Source: Aquibium microcysteis
GTDB lineage: Bacteria; Pseudomonadota; Alphaproteobacteria; Rhizobiales; Rhizobiaceae
NCBI RefSeq assembly: GCF_014495845.1
Contig: NZ_CP061080.1
Coordinates: 4,516,001-4,580,000 of the forward strand
DNA: 64,000 nucleotides
Direction of reading: 5' to 3'
A program made the translations under genes and the position numbers. The notes below the pieces were generated by a model. That model did not search any database and was not told the origin of the DNA. It saw nothing but the letters and a program-made list of their open reading frames with translations. Within the stretch, counting starts at the first letter, position 1. Each line of letters begins with the position of its first letter. Below, piece after piece: positions 42,675 to 52,188 of the stretch.

Positions 42675-44264
42675 TCACGCCGCGTCGCGCACCTGGTAGT
42701 CCTTGATCGAGGCGAAACGGATCTGCTTCCAGCGCTCGGCCTCGTATCGGAGCCCGAACTCGTGCGGGGCGAGAAAGACCGGGTCGTTGTCGAGATCGCG
42801 GGCGATGTCGCCGCGATGGCTCTCCACGAAGCGCTCGAGGTCGGCCTTGGTGTCGGCGGAAATCCAGCGGCAGACCGAGAAGCGCGCCATTTCGAACTCG
42901 ACGGGCAGCCCGTATTCGGCGTTGAGCCGCTCCTTCAGCACGTCGATCTGCAGCGCACCGACGACGCCGACGATCGCGGGCGATCCGTCCTCGGGCGAGA
43001 ACAGCTGCACCACGCCTTCCTCGGCCATCTGCTGCAGCGCGTCCTTCAGCTTCTTGGCCTTCATCGGGTCGCCGAGCCGGACGCGGCGGAGGATCTCGGG
43101 TGCGAAGTTGGGCACGCCCCGAAACAGGAATTCCTCGCCCTCGGTCAGCGTATCGCCGATCCGCAGCGTGCCGTGGTTGGGAATGCCCACCACGTCGCCG
43201 GCATAGGCCTCGTCCGCGGTGATGCGCGAGCGCGCGAAGAAGAACTGCGGGGCGGACAAGCTCATGGGCTTTCCCGTGCGCACGAGCTTCGCCTTCATGC
43301 CGCGCTTCAGCTCGCCCGAGCAGACCCGGACGAAGGCGATGCGGTCGCGGTGGTTCGGATCCATGTTGGCCTGGATCTTGAAGACGAAGGCGCTCATGGC
43401 CGGTTCCGTCGCCTCGACCGTGCGCGTATCGGCCTCCTGCGCCCGCGGCGGCGGCGCCCAGTCGCCCAGCGCTTCGATCAGGTCGCGCACCCCGAAATTG
43501 CGCAGCGCCGAACCGAAGAAGACCGGGGTGAGGTGGCCTTCCCGGAAGGCGGCGAGGTCGAAGGGCCGGCAGGCTTCGCGGGCAAGCTCCAGTTCCTCGA
43601 TGAAGGCTTCGCGCTCGTTCTCTGGAAGCAGCCCGGCAACGCGGTTGGAGTCGGGGCCGTTGACCTTGGTGCGCTCTGCTTCAGCGTCGCCGTGGCGGAT
43701 GGCGTTCTGCGCCAGATGGTAGGTTCCGGAGAAGGTCTTGCCCTGGCCGATCGGCCAGGTGATGGGGGCGGTGTCGAGCGCCAGCTTTTCCTCGATTTCG
43801 TCCAGAATCTCGAAGGTGTTGCGCGCCTCGCGGTCCATCTTGTTGACGAAGGTGACGATCGGAATGTCGCGCAGGCGGCAGACCTCGAACAGCTTCAGCG
43901 TCCGCGGCTCGATGCCCTTGGCCGCATCGATGACCATCACCGCGCTGTCGACCGCCGACAGCGTGCGATAGGTGTCGTCGGCGAAATCTTCGTGTCCGGG
44001 CGTGTCGAGCAGGTTGAAGACGTTGTCGCCATATTCGAACGTCATCACCGAGGTGACGACCGAAATGCCGCGCTCGCGCTCTATCTTCATCCAGTCCGAC
44101 CGGGTCTGGATCTTGTCCTTTTTCGCCTTCACCTCGCCGGCGAGCTGGATCGCGCCGCCGAACAGGAGCAGCTTCTCAGTGAGGGTGGTCTTGCCGGCGT
44201 CCGGATGCGCGATGATCGCGAAGGTGCGGCGGCGAGCCACCGCCTGTTCGATGCTGTCTGCCAT
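42675..44264 (-). CDS. prfC: Peptide chain release factor 3
   Basis: A 529-residue translational GTPase that recycles RF1 and RF2 after termination. It has the P-loop AHPDAGKTTLTEKLLL, switch ERGISVVTSVM, DTPGHEDFADDTYRTL and NKMD for guanine recognition, then RF3-specific C-terminal domains (VVGALQIDVLKERLNAEYG). The first Met of the recognised protein is at 44264; no strong ribosome site precedes it. The open frame runs on upstream to 45455 but that part is antisense to the hydrolase gene. A core housekeeping gene. Confidence 0.95.
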   Translation of the reverse strand: MADSIEQAVARRRTFAIIAHPDAGKTTLTEKLLLFGGAIQLAGEVKAKKDKIQTRSDWMKIERERGISVVTSVMTFEYGDNVFNLLDTPGHEDFADDTYRTLSAVDSAVMVIDAAKGIEPRTLKLFEVCRLRDIPIVTFVNKMDREARNTFEILDEIEEKLALDTAPITWPIGQGKTFSGTYHLAQNAIRHGDAEAERTKVNGPDSNRVAGLLPENEREAFIEELELAREACRPFDLAAFREGHLTPVFFGSALRNFGVRDLIEALGDWAPPPRAQEADTRTVEATEPAMSAFVFKIQANMDPNHRDRIAFVRVCSGELKRGMKAKLVRTGKPMSLSAPQFFFARSRITADEAYAGDVVGIPNHGTLRIGDTLTEGEEFLFRGVPNFAPEILRRVRLGDPMKAKKLKDALQQMAEEGVVQLFSPEDGSPAIVGVVGALQIDVLKERLNAEYGLPVEFEMARFSVCRWISADTKADLERFVESHRGDIARDLDNDPVFLAPHEFGLRYEAERWKQIRFASIKDYQVRDAA

Positions 44265-44486
44265 GAATGAGGATGTCCGTTGATGCGCGGGCTTATAGCC
44301 GCGCAGCACCGGGGTGTCGAACGGGAATTTCTCGGCGTCGCCAGGTCTCGGCTTATCCGGTCGCGATTCGTCGATTCCTCTGCTGGACGCCGGACGGTCA
44401 AGTTCGATCTTTACGCCGCCTGCGGATGCGCAGACAGTTGCATCGCCGCTAGCGCGGACCAGATCGTCGAACTCCGGAGAATCGCC

Positions 44487-45365
44487 ATGCTCGCACGCCT
44501 CGTTCTGACCGCCGCTCTCTTGTCCGTTCCCGTGTTCGCCCGGGCAGCGGAGGAGCGCGTGACCTTCTCCGTCGGCGGCATGACCGTGGTCGGAACGCTG
44601 AACATGCCGGAGGGAGTCGCGAACCCGCCGGCGGTCCTCCTGCTTCACGGCTTCACGGGAAGCCGCGACGAACTGGAGATTCCGTCCGTGAAGGAAGGCA
44701 TCTATGCCCGCGCGGCGCGTCTGTGGTCGGCCGAGGGCATCGCCAGCCTGCGGATCGACTACCGGTACAATGGCGACAGCGACGGCGAGTTCGCCGATTC
44801 CACCCTCGAGGCGCATATCGCCGACGGCCTCGCCGCGCTGGACTGGCTGGCGCGTAGCGGCCGCGTCGATCCCAGCCGGCTGGGCCTGGTCGGCTGGAGC
44901 ATGGGCGGTGCGGTCGGAGCCGCCGTGGCGGCGCGCGCCGGCGAGACCCTCGACGCCGTCGCGCTCTGGGCGCCCGGAACGAACATGGCCTCGGCCATCG
45001 CGCTCATGTTCGGGGCGGAGAAGTTCAAGGAAGGGCTGGCCGCGAAGGATCAGCCGGTGACGGTGACGCTGCCCTGGGGCGCCGAGATCGCCCTCAAGTC
45101 GGGCTTCTTCGAGAGCCTCTATGCGGTCGATCCCGTCGCCGAGATCACCCGCTACTCGGGACCACTTTTCGTCGCCGTCGGCACGAAGGACGACGTGGTG
45201 TACCCGCAGCCCGTATCGGGACAGGTCCTGCTCGACTACCATACCGGTGACGAGGAACTGTTCGTGCGCGAGATGGACCACGTCTTCAACGCCTTCGCAG
45301 GCGTGGAGCAGGTGGACGAACTGATTGCAGCGACCGGAGCCTTCATCCGCAAGAACCTCGACTGA
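44487..45365 (+). CDS. Secreted alpha/beta hydrolase
   Basis: A 292-residue protein with a signal peptide (cut near residue 20, ARAAE). The hydrolase core has LLLHGFTGSRDE (oxyanion region), the nucleophile elbow GWSMGGA, an Asp in GTKDDVVYP and the catalytic His in MDHVFN. This looks like the YbcB/BAAT-like dienelactone-hydrolase group that cleaves esters or peptides. GGAGA lies six bases before the start. It is divergent from prfC. Confidence 0.87.
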   Translation: MLARLVLTAALLSVPVFARAAEERVTFSVGGMTVVGTLNMPEGVANPPAVLLLHGFTGSRDELEIPSVKEGIYARAARLWSAEGIASLRIDYRYNGDSDGEFADSTLEAHIADGLAALDWLARSGRVDPSRLGLVGWSMGGAVGAAVAARAGETLDAVALWAPGTNMASAIALMFGAEKFKEGLAAKDQPVTVTLPWGAEIALKSGFFESLYAVDPVAEITRYSGPLFVAVGTKDDVVYPQPVSGQVLLDYHTGDEELFVREMDHVFNAFAGVEQVDELIAATGAFIRKNLD

Positions 45366-45459
45366 CGGGTCTGCACCGCAGGCGGACATGGCGCGCCCGT
45401 TCGTGCGCCGCGCAATCGACTGAGGGCATTCCATCCCCACGGTCGAGAACCGCAAGACC

Positions 45460-45478
45460 GGTGACGCCGGCCGTCACC
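45460..45478. terminator. Hairpin between convergent genes
   Basis: GGTGACG (45460-45466) pairs with CGTCACC (45472-45478) around a CCGGC loop. It lies between the stops of the hydrolase gene (45365) and the SDR gene (45533), so it could serve both strands. There is no U-tract. Confidence 0.35.
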
Positions 45479-45532
45479 ATCACGCCGCGCACGGTTTCGA
45501 GGCGCGGAACGTGCTCGCGCGACGGGGACCGT

Positions 45533-46333
45533 TCAATCCTGCCGGCCGTCTTCGCTGCGTGCCTGGTCGCGGTTGATCTGAGCCAGCGCCGTATCGGGTG
45601 TGATCCGGGCGGCGGCGGCGCGCAGCTTGTTGGCCGTCCCGCTCACCACCTGCGCGGAGCCCTTCATGAGGGCTTCGTATGCCTCCTTCGCCACGTCGGC
45701 CGGATCGTCCTTGGCGCCCTGGGCGATATTGGTGTCCTCCATGTCGGCGCTCTCGAAAAAGTCCGTTTCGGTGGCGCCAGGCATCAGGACCGTCACCGTC
45801 ACGGGGGCGTGTTCGAGCTCGTTGCGGATCGCGAGTCCGAAGGACCGGAGGAAAGCCTTCGTCGCGGCGTAGATTGCCATGAATGGACCAGGGGACAGCG
45901 ACACCAGCGAGGACGTGATGAGAATCCGGCCTTCTCCGCGCGCCAGCATGTCTCGCAGCACGAGCTTGACGAGATGAACCTGCCCGGAGACGTTGAGCTG
46001 GATCACCGACAGCTCATCATCGAGATCGGTCTCGGAGAACCTGCCGGCGACACCGCCGCCGGCATTCGCCGCCAGAACGGCGATCGGTCGCGCGCCCAGC
46101 GAACGATACAGACGATCCACGCCTTCGCGGGTCGAGAGGTCGGCGACCAATGTCTCGAAGCGGGCTGCAGGCACGTCTCCCTGGAGGCGCATGCGCGCCT
46201 CCTCGAGCTTCTCACGCCCGTCTGCTGCCATGATCACGTCGTGCCCGTTCAGGCCGAACTGGCGAGCAAGTTCTCGTCCGATCCCGCTCGAGGCACCGGT
46301 GACGAGAGCCAGGGGTCTTTCGGTTGCGTGCAT
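45533..46333 (-). CDS. SDR-family NAD(P)-dependent oxidoreductase
   Basis: A 266-residue classical SDR of the DltE/YqjQ-like type. Motifs are TGASSGIGREL, AANAG, SSLVS and YAATKAF. The start at 46333 has an excellent ribosome site (AAGGAGA, seven bases). The substrate is unknown. It is convergent with the hydrolase gene and stands alone. Confidence 0.88.
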   Translation of the reverse strand: MHATERPLALVTGASSGIGRELARQFGLNGHDVIMAADGREKLEEARMRLQGDVPAARFETLVADLSTREGVDRLYRSLGARPIAVLAANAGGGVAGRFSETDLDDELSVIQLNVSGQVHLVKLVLRDMLARGEGRILITSSLVSLSPGPFMAIYAATKAFLRSFGLAIRNELEHAPVTVTVLMPGATETDFFESADMEDTNIAQGAKDDPADVAKEAYEALMKGSAQVVSGTANKLRAAAARITPDTALAQINRDQARSEDGRQD

Positions 46334-46458
46334 AGGGGGTCTCCTTCGAGTCCCCCTGCCAACCGCGCCGCACCAGCCCAGTTCCACCTGTGCAACCCAA
46401 CAAAACGTGAAGGAACACGTTGGGGCACCGCGCGAAGCCCGGGAGCGCGCCGTTCCGC

Positions 46459-47211
46459 CTAGTCGAATGTGCAGGGCCAGGTGGAAGGCATGCTGAGGCC
46501 GGCGGGCAATCTGGTCGCCGCGTCGCCACACGCAAGGTCCACCTGAGCCTGTGCAAGGCCGGTCGCGGCCGAGAGGTCGACGCCTTCGATGCGGGTGAGG
46601 AACATGAAGGCTCCGGCGAAGTCGGCGGGAGCGTCGACGATCGCGCCGGTGAACTGGGCGCGCGAGAGATTGGCATAGGCAAACCGCGCACCGCCGATCG
46701 AAGCGCCATCGAAGTCCGCGCGGCCGAGTTCGGCCTTCTCGAAATCCGCATTGGTGAGTTCGGCGCCCTTGAAGTCAGCCCGCTGCAGTTCGGCGCTGGA
46801 GAAGGTCGTCCCCGGGGCCACGATGCCGGCGAAGCTCGTGCGATACGCTTCCACCCGGGAGAAGTCGCTGCCCGTCGCGTCCGCGCCTGCCAGCGAGGAC
46901 CGGATCAGCGTCGCCTTCTGCAGCTTCGCATTGGTGAGCGTCGTCGATCGGAGGTCGGTCATCGACAGATCCGTCCCGGTCAGGTTCGCGCCCGAAAGAT
47001 TGGCGCCGCGGATCACGATGTTGCTCTTGTTGCAATCCTGCCAATCCGCCCCGGGTGCGGGCTGACTGCGGCAGTCGGCGGCCTTCGCGGGCGTGATGGC
47101 AGCGAGAGCCGGCAGCAAGGCCCAGACGGCAAGGAGCAGGATGACGGCGACGCCGGAAAGACCGCAGGCACCGGTCCGGCCGACAAAGCGAGGCATTTCC
47201 GGTGTCGACAT
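46459..47211 (-). CDS. Membrane-anchored pentapeptide-repeat protein
   Basis: A 250-residue protein with one hydrophobic segment (about 20-40), either a signal or an anchor, followed by some 25 pentapeptide repeats of the A(D/N)LxX type (GANLSGANLTGTDLS, GADFDGASIGG-like). The repeats fold into a right-handed quadrilateral beta-helix. Their function is usually structural or unknown. The C-terminal part has two Cys that may pair. It is the third gene of a leftward operon after the DUF6356 and glutamine amidotransferase genes. Confidence 0.85.
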   Translation of the reverse strand: MSTPEMPRFVGRTGACGLSGVAVILLLAVWALLPALAAITPAKAADCRSQPAPGADWQDCNKSNIVIRGANLSGANLTGTDLSMTDLRSTTLTNAKLQKATLIRSSLAGADATGSDFSRVEAYRTSFAGIVAPGTTFSSAELQRADFKGAELTNADFEKAELGRADFDGASIGGARFAYANLSRAQFTGAIVDAPADFAGAFMFLTRIEGVDLSAATGLAQAQVDLACGDAATRLPAGLSMPSTWPCTFD

Positions 47212-47266
47212 GGTCAAGGCTCCGGTTCCGGCAGGCGCCGGCGGTTCCGGACGCTTCTGTCCGTAC

Positions 47267-48106
47267 TTACACCGAACGGCGTCGCTGCGGAAGAAGCGCG
47301 CCGGCTCGCGGGAACACAAGTGCGAGCGCCGCTGGCTCGACTGTGAAAGGAGTGACGCTGATACCGTCCGGCGCGGCTTCGACGAAGCTGTCCGAGGGGA
47401 TCGCCTGCCAGTCGGCGCACGCCCGGTCGAAAGGCTCCGACACAAGGCAGCGTCCGCCGGTCCGGAACGGCGCCGTGTAGAGCGTGGGCGCATGAGCGTC
47501 GGTCGCAAAGCGTACCGCATAAAGCCGGCGACCGTCGGAGAAGGCGGCAGTCAGACGGATCATCGGATCGATTCCCGCCCGGGCTGCGGCCTCGCGCACA
47601 GCGAGCACCGCGCGACGGGTCGCCCCGAGCGGGTCGTGATCGAGGCCCTCCTCGACCATCAGGAGGAAGAAGAGTTCCGAGTCCGTCGAGCCCTCCAGGG
47701 CTCCATAGGCCTCGTCGGACAGGCGCGTCTCGAGGGATCGCCGCAGCCGCTCGAAGCCGCCGATCTGGCCGTTGTGCATGAAGGACCAGCGTCCGTGCAC
47801 GAAGGGGTGGCAGTTGGCGCGGCTGGTGGCGCCGCCCGTCGCGGCACGAACGTGGGCGAGGAAGAGACCGGAGCGGATCTGCCGGCAGAGACTCTTGAGA
47901 TTGGGGTCGGACCAGGCGGGCAGAATGTCGCGGTAGAGGCCGGGTTCCGGCCGTTCACCATACCAGGCAAGCCCGAAGCCGTCGCCGTTCGTGGCGGTCT
48001 TTGCCTCCTGCGCGCTGTGGCTCTGGGCGATGAGCGAATGGCAGGGCGCGGTGACGATCTCCTCGAGAAAGACTTCTTCGCCCAGATAGGCGGCCCAGCG
48101 GCACAT
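47267..48106 (-). CDS. Class II glutamine amidotransferase (YafJ-like)
   Basis: A 279-residue protein starting MCRWAAYLG, where Cys2 becomes the N-terminal nucleophile. Other Ntn-amidotransferase motifs follow: GDGFGLAWY, AHVRAATGG, HPFVHGRWSFMHNG. It hydrolyses glutamine or acts as a gamma-glutamyl hydrolase; the acceptor is unknown. It starts seven bases after the DUF6356 stop. Confidence 0.9.
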   Translation of the reverse strand: MCRWAAYLGEEVFLEEIVTAPCHSLIAQSHSAQEAKTATNGDGFGLAWYGERPEPGLYRDILPAWSDPNLKSLCRQIRSGLFLAHVRAATGGATSRANCHPFVHGRWSFMHNGQIGGFERLRRSLETRLSDEAYGALEGSTDSELFFLLMVEEGLDHDPLGATRRAVLAVREAAARAGIDPMIRLTAAFSDGRRLYAVRFATDAHAPTLYTAPFRTGGRCLVSEPFDRACADWQAIPSDSFVEAAPDGISVTPFTVEPAALALVFPRAGALLPQRRRSV

Positions 48107-48113
48107 CGTCGGT

Positions 48114-48326
48114 CTACTTTCGTTTGTCGATCCGCTGGTGGAGCTCGCGGACGATTCGGCTGGCCGTAGTTTCGAAAAAGAAGGGTAAGAATGCGTGAAC
48201 GAGCGCGGCACCGCCGGCCAGGAACAGGCGCGAGGCGAACCATGCGGCGAAACCCAAGTGGCCGAGATAGCTCTCTCCGACGGTGGCCGGATGCGCGGTG
48301 AAGAAATTCGCAAGGCGGGTCGACAT
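48114..48326 (-). CDS. DUF6356 small membrane protein
   Basis: A 70-residue protein with one hydrophobic stretch (about 22-48) flanked by FFTAHPATVGESYLGHLGFA and RIVRELHQRI. This is the DUF6356 pattern, common in alphaproteobacteria and of unknown role. GGAGG lies five bases before ATG 48326. It is the first gene of the operon and is divergent from the Lrp regulator. Confidence 0.85.
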   Translation of the reverse strand: MSTRLANFFTAHPATVGESYLGHLGFAAWFASRLFLAGGAALVHAFLPFFFETTASRIVRELHQRIDKRK

Positions 48327-48411
48327 GTGTTCCTCCGTGCAGTCGGGCATGGACCTTGTATCCTTCGATGCAGCGGAATTCATCCCAATCTGCCATTGCA
48401 TCAGAGGCTAC

Positions 48412-48430
48412 CTTGGGAGAAAATCCCAAG
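48412..48430. promoter_or_regulatory. Inverted repeat CTTGGGA-GAAAA-TCCCAAG abutting the lrp start codon
   Basis: Seven-base arms around a five-base centre that end directly at ATG 48431. The left arm contains the likely ribosome site (GGGAG). The dyad could be an operator for the Lrp protein or an RNA hairpin that hides the ribosome site. Confidence 0.45.
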
Positions 48431-48901
48431 ATGGCGGATGATATCGATACGACCGATCGACGGATACTCGCCGAGCTGCAGGTCGACGCTTCGCTGTCGG
48501 TCGAACAGCTCGCGGAGCGCGTGCACCTGTCGCGCAATGCCTGCTGGCGCCGCGTCAAGCTCCTGGAGGAGCGCGGCGTGATCCGCGCCCGCGTCGCGCT
48601 CGTCGATCCGGAGAAGCTCGGGTTCGGCCTCTCGGTGTTCATCCTGGTGCGCACCTCGCGCCATGAGCCGGACTGGCTGAGACAGTTCCGCGAAGCGGTG
48701 ACCTCGCTGCCGGAAATCACCGGCGTCTACCGGATGTCGGGTGACCTCGACTACGTCCTGCGCGCCCGCGTCGCCGACGTGAAGGCTTACGACCGGCTCT
48801 ACCAGCGCCTGATCGCGAAGGTACCGCTCAGCGACGTCTCGGCCTCCTTCGTGATGGAAGAGATCCGCGACACCACCGAGCTGCCCGTGCTGCTGCGCTG
48901 A
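48431..48901 (+). CDS. Lrp/AsnC-family regulator
   Basis: A 156-residue protein with a helix-turn-helix (about 6-60; TDRRILAELQVDASLSVEQLA and NACWRRVKLLEE) and a RAM ligand-binding domain (ITGVYRMSGDLDYVLRARV). It probably senses an amino acid. It is divergent from the DUF6356 operon and converges on emrB. The start has GGGAG within an inverted repeat just upstream. Confidence 0.93.
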   Translation: MADDIDTTDRRILAELQVDASLSVEQLAERVHLSRNACWRRVKLLEERGVIRARVALVDPEKLGFGLSVFILVRTSRHEPDWLRQFREAVTSLPEITGVYRMSGDLDYVLRARVADVKAYDRLYQRLIAKVPLSDVSASFVMEEIRDTTELPVLLR

Positions 48902-48911
48902 CTCCGCCTGC

Positions 48912-50438
48912 TCAGTCCATGTGGGCGGCAGCGGGCGCGGCGGCACCGGCGGAAGGCGGTTTGCGCAGGAAGACCACCAGCGGGATGGCGCAGAGCGTGA
49001 CGATCATCATCAGCTTGAAGTCGTCGACATAGGCGATCATCAGTGCCTGCGCGTTGACCAGCTTGTCGACCTGGGAGAGGGCGGCAGGGTTGCCGGCGGC
49101 GGCGGCCGGATAGAGCGTTCCGAGCACCGGGTTGAACGGGTTGATGCCGGCCGACAGTTCGACATGGTTGATCTGGACGTTGCGCGTCAGCATCACCGTC
49201 ACGATCGAGATGCCGATCGAGGAGCCGATGTTGCGGACGAGGCTGAACAGGCTTGCCGCGTCGGTGCGCTGGTGCGGCGCGAGCGTCGCGAAGGCGACCG
49301 TGGAGAGCGGCACGAAGACCAGCCCGAGGCCGAGGCCCTGGATCACGCCCGACAGGATGACGAGGTGATCGTCCATCTGCGGCGAGAACTGAGTCATGTC
49401 GTGCAGCGACCACGCCGTCAGCGCCAGGCCGGTCACCACCAGGAGCCGCGCGTCGACCAGCCGTACGAGCCGACCGACGAGGATCATCGAGATCATGGTG
49501 CCGACGCCGCGCGGCGCCATCACGAGCCCGGTCAGGATCGTCGAATGGTTGAACAGGTTCGACAGCATCGGCGGCAGCAGTGCCAGGCTGGCCAGCAGGA
49601 TGATCCCGACGACGAAGATGAAGACCAGGCCGGCCACGAAGTTGCGGTCGGTGAAGATCGCGGGGTCGATGAAGGTGTCGCGTCCGGTCATCAGGTGGAT
49701 GGCGAAGACCCAGAAGCCGGTGATGGCGAGGCCGAGCTCGATCCAGATCTCGGGAGAGGAGAACCAGTCCACCTCGCCGCCGCGGTCGAGCATCAGCTGC
49801 AGCGCGCCGACGCCGAGCGCGAGCATGGCGAATCCGAAGAAGTCGAAGCGGCGCAGCCGCTGCGCGATCCGGGGGAGGTAGGCAGCGCAGCCGAGGAAGG
49901 CGACGATGCCGACCGGCAGGTTGATGAAGAACACCCAGCGCCAGTCGAGCGTCTCGGTCAGCCAGCCACCGAGCGTCGGGCCGATGATCGGGCCGACCAT
50001 GATGCCGGCGCCCCACATCGCCATGGCCGAGCCGTGCCGCTCCTTCGGGTTGATGTCGAGCAGGAAGGTCTGCGACAGCGGCACGATCGCCGCACCGAAC
50101 AGGCCCTGCAGCAGGCGGAAGAACACCATGGATTCGAGGTTCCACGACAGGCCGCAGGCCATCGACGTGACGGTGAAGCCGACGATCGCCGTGAGGAACA
50201 GCTCTCGCCGGCCGAGCCGGTCCGACAGCCAGCCGGTGACCGGCGTCATGATCGCGGCCGCGACGATGTAGGAGGTGAGCACCCAGGTGATCGTGTCCTG
50301 GCTCGCGCCGAGGTCGCCGGTCATGGTGGGCAGGGCGACGTTGGCGATGGTGGTGTCGAGCACCTGCATGATCGTCGCCAGCATGATCGACAGGGTGATC
50401 AGGCCGCGATGCGGCACCTCGGTGAATTTCGTGCTCAT
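48912..50438 (-). CDS. emrB: Multidrug efflux MFS transporter, DHA2/EmrB type
   Basis: A 508-residue membrane protein with about 14 hydrophobic helices. It has LDTTIANVALP in helix 1, GWLSDRLGRRELF between helices 2 and 3 and GPTLGGWL motif C in helix 5. It exports toxic hydrophobic compounds with a periplasmic adaptor and an outer-membrane channel. The adaptor gene lies 75 bases upstream and a MarR repressor precedes it; no channel gene is present. Confidence 0.93.
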   Translation of the reverse strand: MSTKFTEVPHRGLITLSIMLATIMQVLDTTIANVALPTMTGDLGASQDTITWVLTSYIVAAAIMTPVTGWLSDRLGRRELFLTAIVGFTVTSMACGLSWNLESMVFFRLLQGLFGAAIVPLSQTFLLDINPKERHGSAMAMWGAGIMVGPIIGPTLGGWLTETLDWRWVFFINLPVGIVAFLGCAAYLPRIAQRLRRFDFFGFAMLALGVGALQLMLDRGGEVDWFSSPEIWIELGLAITGFWVFAIHLMTGRDTFIDPAIFTDRNFVAGLVFIFVVGIILLASLALLPPMLSNLFNHSTILTGLVMAPRGVGTMISMILVGRLVRLVDARLLVVTGLALTAWSLHDMTQFSPQMDDHLVILSGVIQGLGLGLVFVPLSTVAFATLAPHQRTDAASLFSLVRNIGSSIGISIVTVMLTRNVQINHVELSAGINPFNPVLGTLYPAAAAGNPAALSQVDKLVNAQALMIAYVDDFKLMMIVTLCAIPLVVFLRKPPSAGAAAPAAAHMD

Positions 50439-50513
50439 GGCGAAGTCTTTCCCGGCCGCGCCGCAGCGTCTTTCCGCTACGACGCAGCGGAAGAGAGTGC
50501 GACGGCCGTGCCG

Positions 50514-51671
50514 CTACTCGGCTGCGTGGACGGTACCGAACAGGGAGGCGAAGGCGGGCAGACCGCGCTCGACGCGGGTGTCCACTTCCACCGTGGCGCT
50601 CATGCCGGTGCGCAGCCGGCCTGCGATTTCATCGTCCTCCAGTTCAAGTCGCACGGGAACGCGCTGGGTCACCTTCACCCAGTTGCCGGTCGCGTTCTGC
50701 GCCGGCAGCAGCGAAAACTCCGCCCCGGTCCCGGCCCCGATCGATTGGACGGTCGCATGCAGCGGTACGTCGGGGAAGGCGTCGATACGAACCTCGGCCG
50801 CCTGGCCGACCCGCATGTGCGTCAGCTGCGTCTCCTTGAAGTTCGCCTCGATCCAGGGGTCGTCCGTTTCCACGAGCGTGAACAGGGACGTGCCGGGCGA
50901 GACCATCTGCCCCGGCTTGAACGAGGAGGCCTGCGAGACGACGCCGTCCGCTGGCGCACGCACGGTGGTGAGGCCGAGCTGCCAGGCCGCCTTGTCGCGC
51001 GCCGCCAGCGCGGCCAGCACCGTCGGGTGGCGGTCGGTCTCGATGTTCGGATCGCCACCCAGCGCGGCGCGGGCGCTGGCGATGCCCTGGCCGGCTGCCG
51101 CCTGCTGCTCACGCGCGGTGGCCAGATCGTGCCGGGCGGTGTCGAGGGCAGACTGCGTGCCGATGCCCTTGTCGGTCAGCGCCTTCTTGCGGTCGAGCTC
51201 GCTCTGCAGATAGACGACGGAATCCCGCGCGATCGCCTCCTGCGTAATTGCCTGGCCATAGGCGGCGCGCAGCTGTTCCACCTGCAGGCGCGCACCTTCC
51301 AGCGCGGCATTCGCCTGGTCGAGCGCGATGCGGTAGGGCTCGGGGTCGATGACGAACAGCGTCTCGCCTGAAGTGACCGCCATGTTCTCGACCACCTTCA
51401 CCTCGGTCACCCGTCCGGCGATCTCCGCCGCCACCGTCACGCGGGGCTGGCGCAGACTGGCGTTCTCGGTCTCCTGGAAGCGACCGCCGGTGACCCAGAC
51501 GTAGCCTCCTCCGCCGATCAGGGCCAGCGGCACCGAGAGCATCAGCAGCGTGCGCAGGCCGCGTCGCCGCCTGGGCGGAGCTGGCGCCGCCGCGGGAGCC
51601 GGTCGGCTCGCGTCCTTCATCGTCATGTCGATCGTCGCTGCGGCCGGGGTAGAATCAGTTCGGGCGTTCAT
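50514..51671 (-). CDS. emrA: HlyD-family efflux adaptor, EmrA type
   Basis: A 385-residue protein with a short cytoplasmic N terminus, one membrane helix (about 40-60), a biotinyl-lipoyl-like domain split around a coiled-coil hairpin (about 120-200), and a beta-barrel domain (FVIDPEPYRIALDQANA, TTVRAPADGVVS, SIGAGTGAEFSLLPAQNATGNW split). It bridges EmrB to the outer membrane. It overlaps the marR stop by four bases. Confidence 0.93.
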   Translation of the reverse strand: MNARTDSTPAAATIDMTMKDASRPAPAAAPAPPRRRRGLRTLLMLSVPLALIGGGGYVWVTGGRFQETENASLRQPRVTVAAEIAGRVTEVKVVENMAVTSGETLFVIDPEPYRIALDQANAALEGARLQVEQLRAAYGQAITQEAIARDSVVYLQSELDRKKALTDKGIGTQSALDTARHDLATAREQQAAAGQGIASARAALGGDPNIETDRHPTVLAALAARDKAAWQLGLTTVRAPADGVVSQASSFKPGQMVSPGTSLFTLVETDDPWIEANFKETQLTHMRVGQAAEVRIDAFPDVPLHATVQSIGAGTGAEFSLLPAQNATGNWVKVTQRVPVRLELEDDEIAGRLRTGMSATVEVDTRVERGLPAFASLFGTVHAAE

Positions 51672-52177
51672 GGTCTGGTACTTTCGGAGCTTTCGAAAAC
51701 AGGCGTCGTCCGGCGGGGGTCGACGGTGCCGGACAGGCAGCCGGGTTCGCCATCGGCGACGTTGGTGCGGACCTGCTCCAGCGACGCGAGCAACTGCTGC
51801 CGCGCTTCGGGTGACAGGCCCGCCATTGCCTCTTCATAGATGTCCTCGACCATGCCCTTCACCTCGCCGAAGGCGTCGCGCGCCTTGCCGGTCGCGTAAA
51901 TCACCCGCACGCGGCGGTCGGTGGCATGGGGACGGCGCTCGATCCAGCCGCCCTCCTCCATCCGGTCGAGCAGCCGTGAGACGCTGATCGGCTCGATGTC
52001 GAGAATTTCCGCCAGCCGCGCCTGCGGCACGCCCTCGTCTCGGATGAGGCGGAAGAGCAGCCGCCATTGCGCGGAGGACAAGCCCGTCCCGGCCGCGCGG
52101 GCGTCGAATCGCTTGCGCAGCAACCGCGCGATGTCGTGGATCAGGAAGCCCAGGCTGTGATGTCCGTCGGTTGTCAT
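51668..52177 (-). CDS. MarR-family transcriptional repressor
   Basis: A 169-residue winged-helix protein (ARLAEILDIEPISVSRLLDRMEE and the wing DRRVRVIYAT). It most likely represses the emrA-emrB operon that it leads, and is relieved by drugs or phenolic compounds, as with EmrR. The start is ATG 52177; a TTG six bases upstream is less likely. The start lies right beside a palindromic operator at 52192 and a TATAAT box, so the 5' leader would be very short. Confidence 0.92.
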   Translation of the reverse strand: MTTDGHHSLGFLIHDIARLLRKRFDARAAGTGLSSAQWRLLFRLIRDEGVPQARLAEILDIEPISVSRLLDRMEEGGWIERRPHATDRRVRVIYATGKARDAFGEVKGMVEDIYEEAMAGLSPEARQQLLASLEQVRTNVADGEPGCLSGTVDPRRTTPVFESSESTRP

Positions 52178-52188
52178 AAGCAAGATAT

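Noticed and set aside
44265..45455. N-terminal extension of prfC
   Set aside because: The added residues are antisense to the alpha/beta hydrolase gene and absent from release factor 3 proteins.
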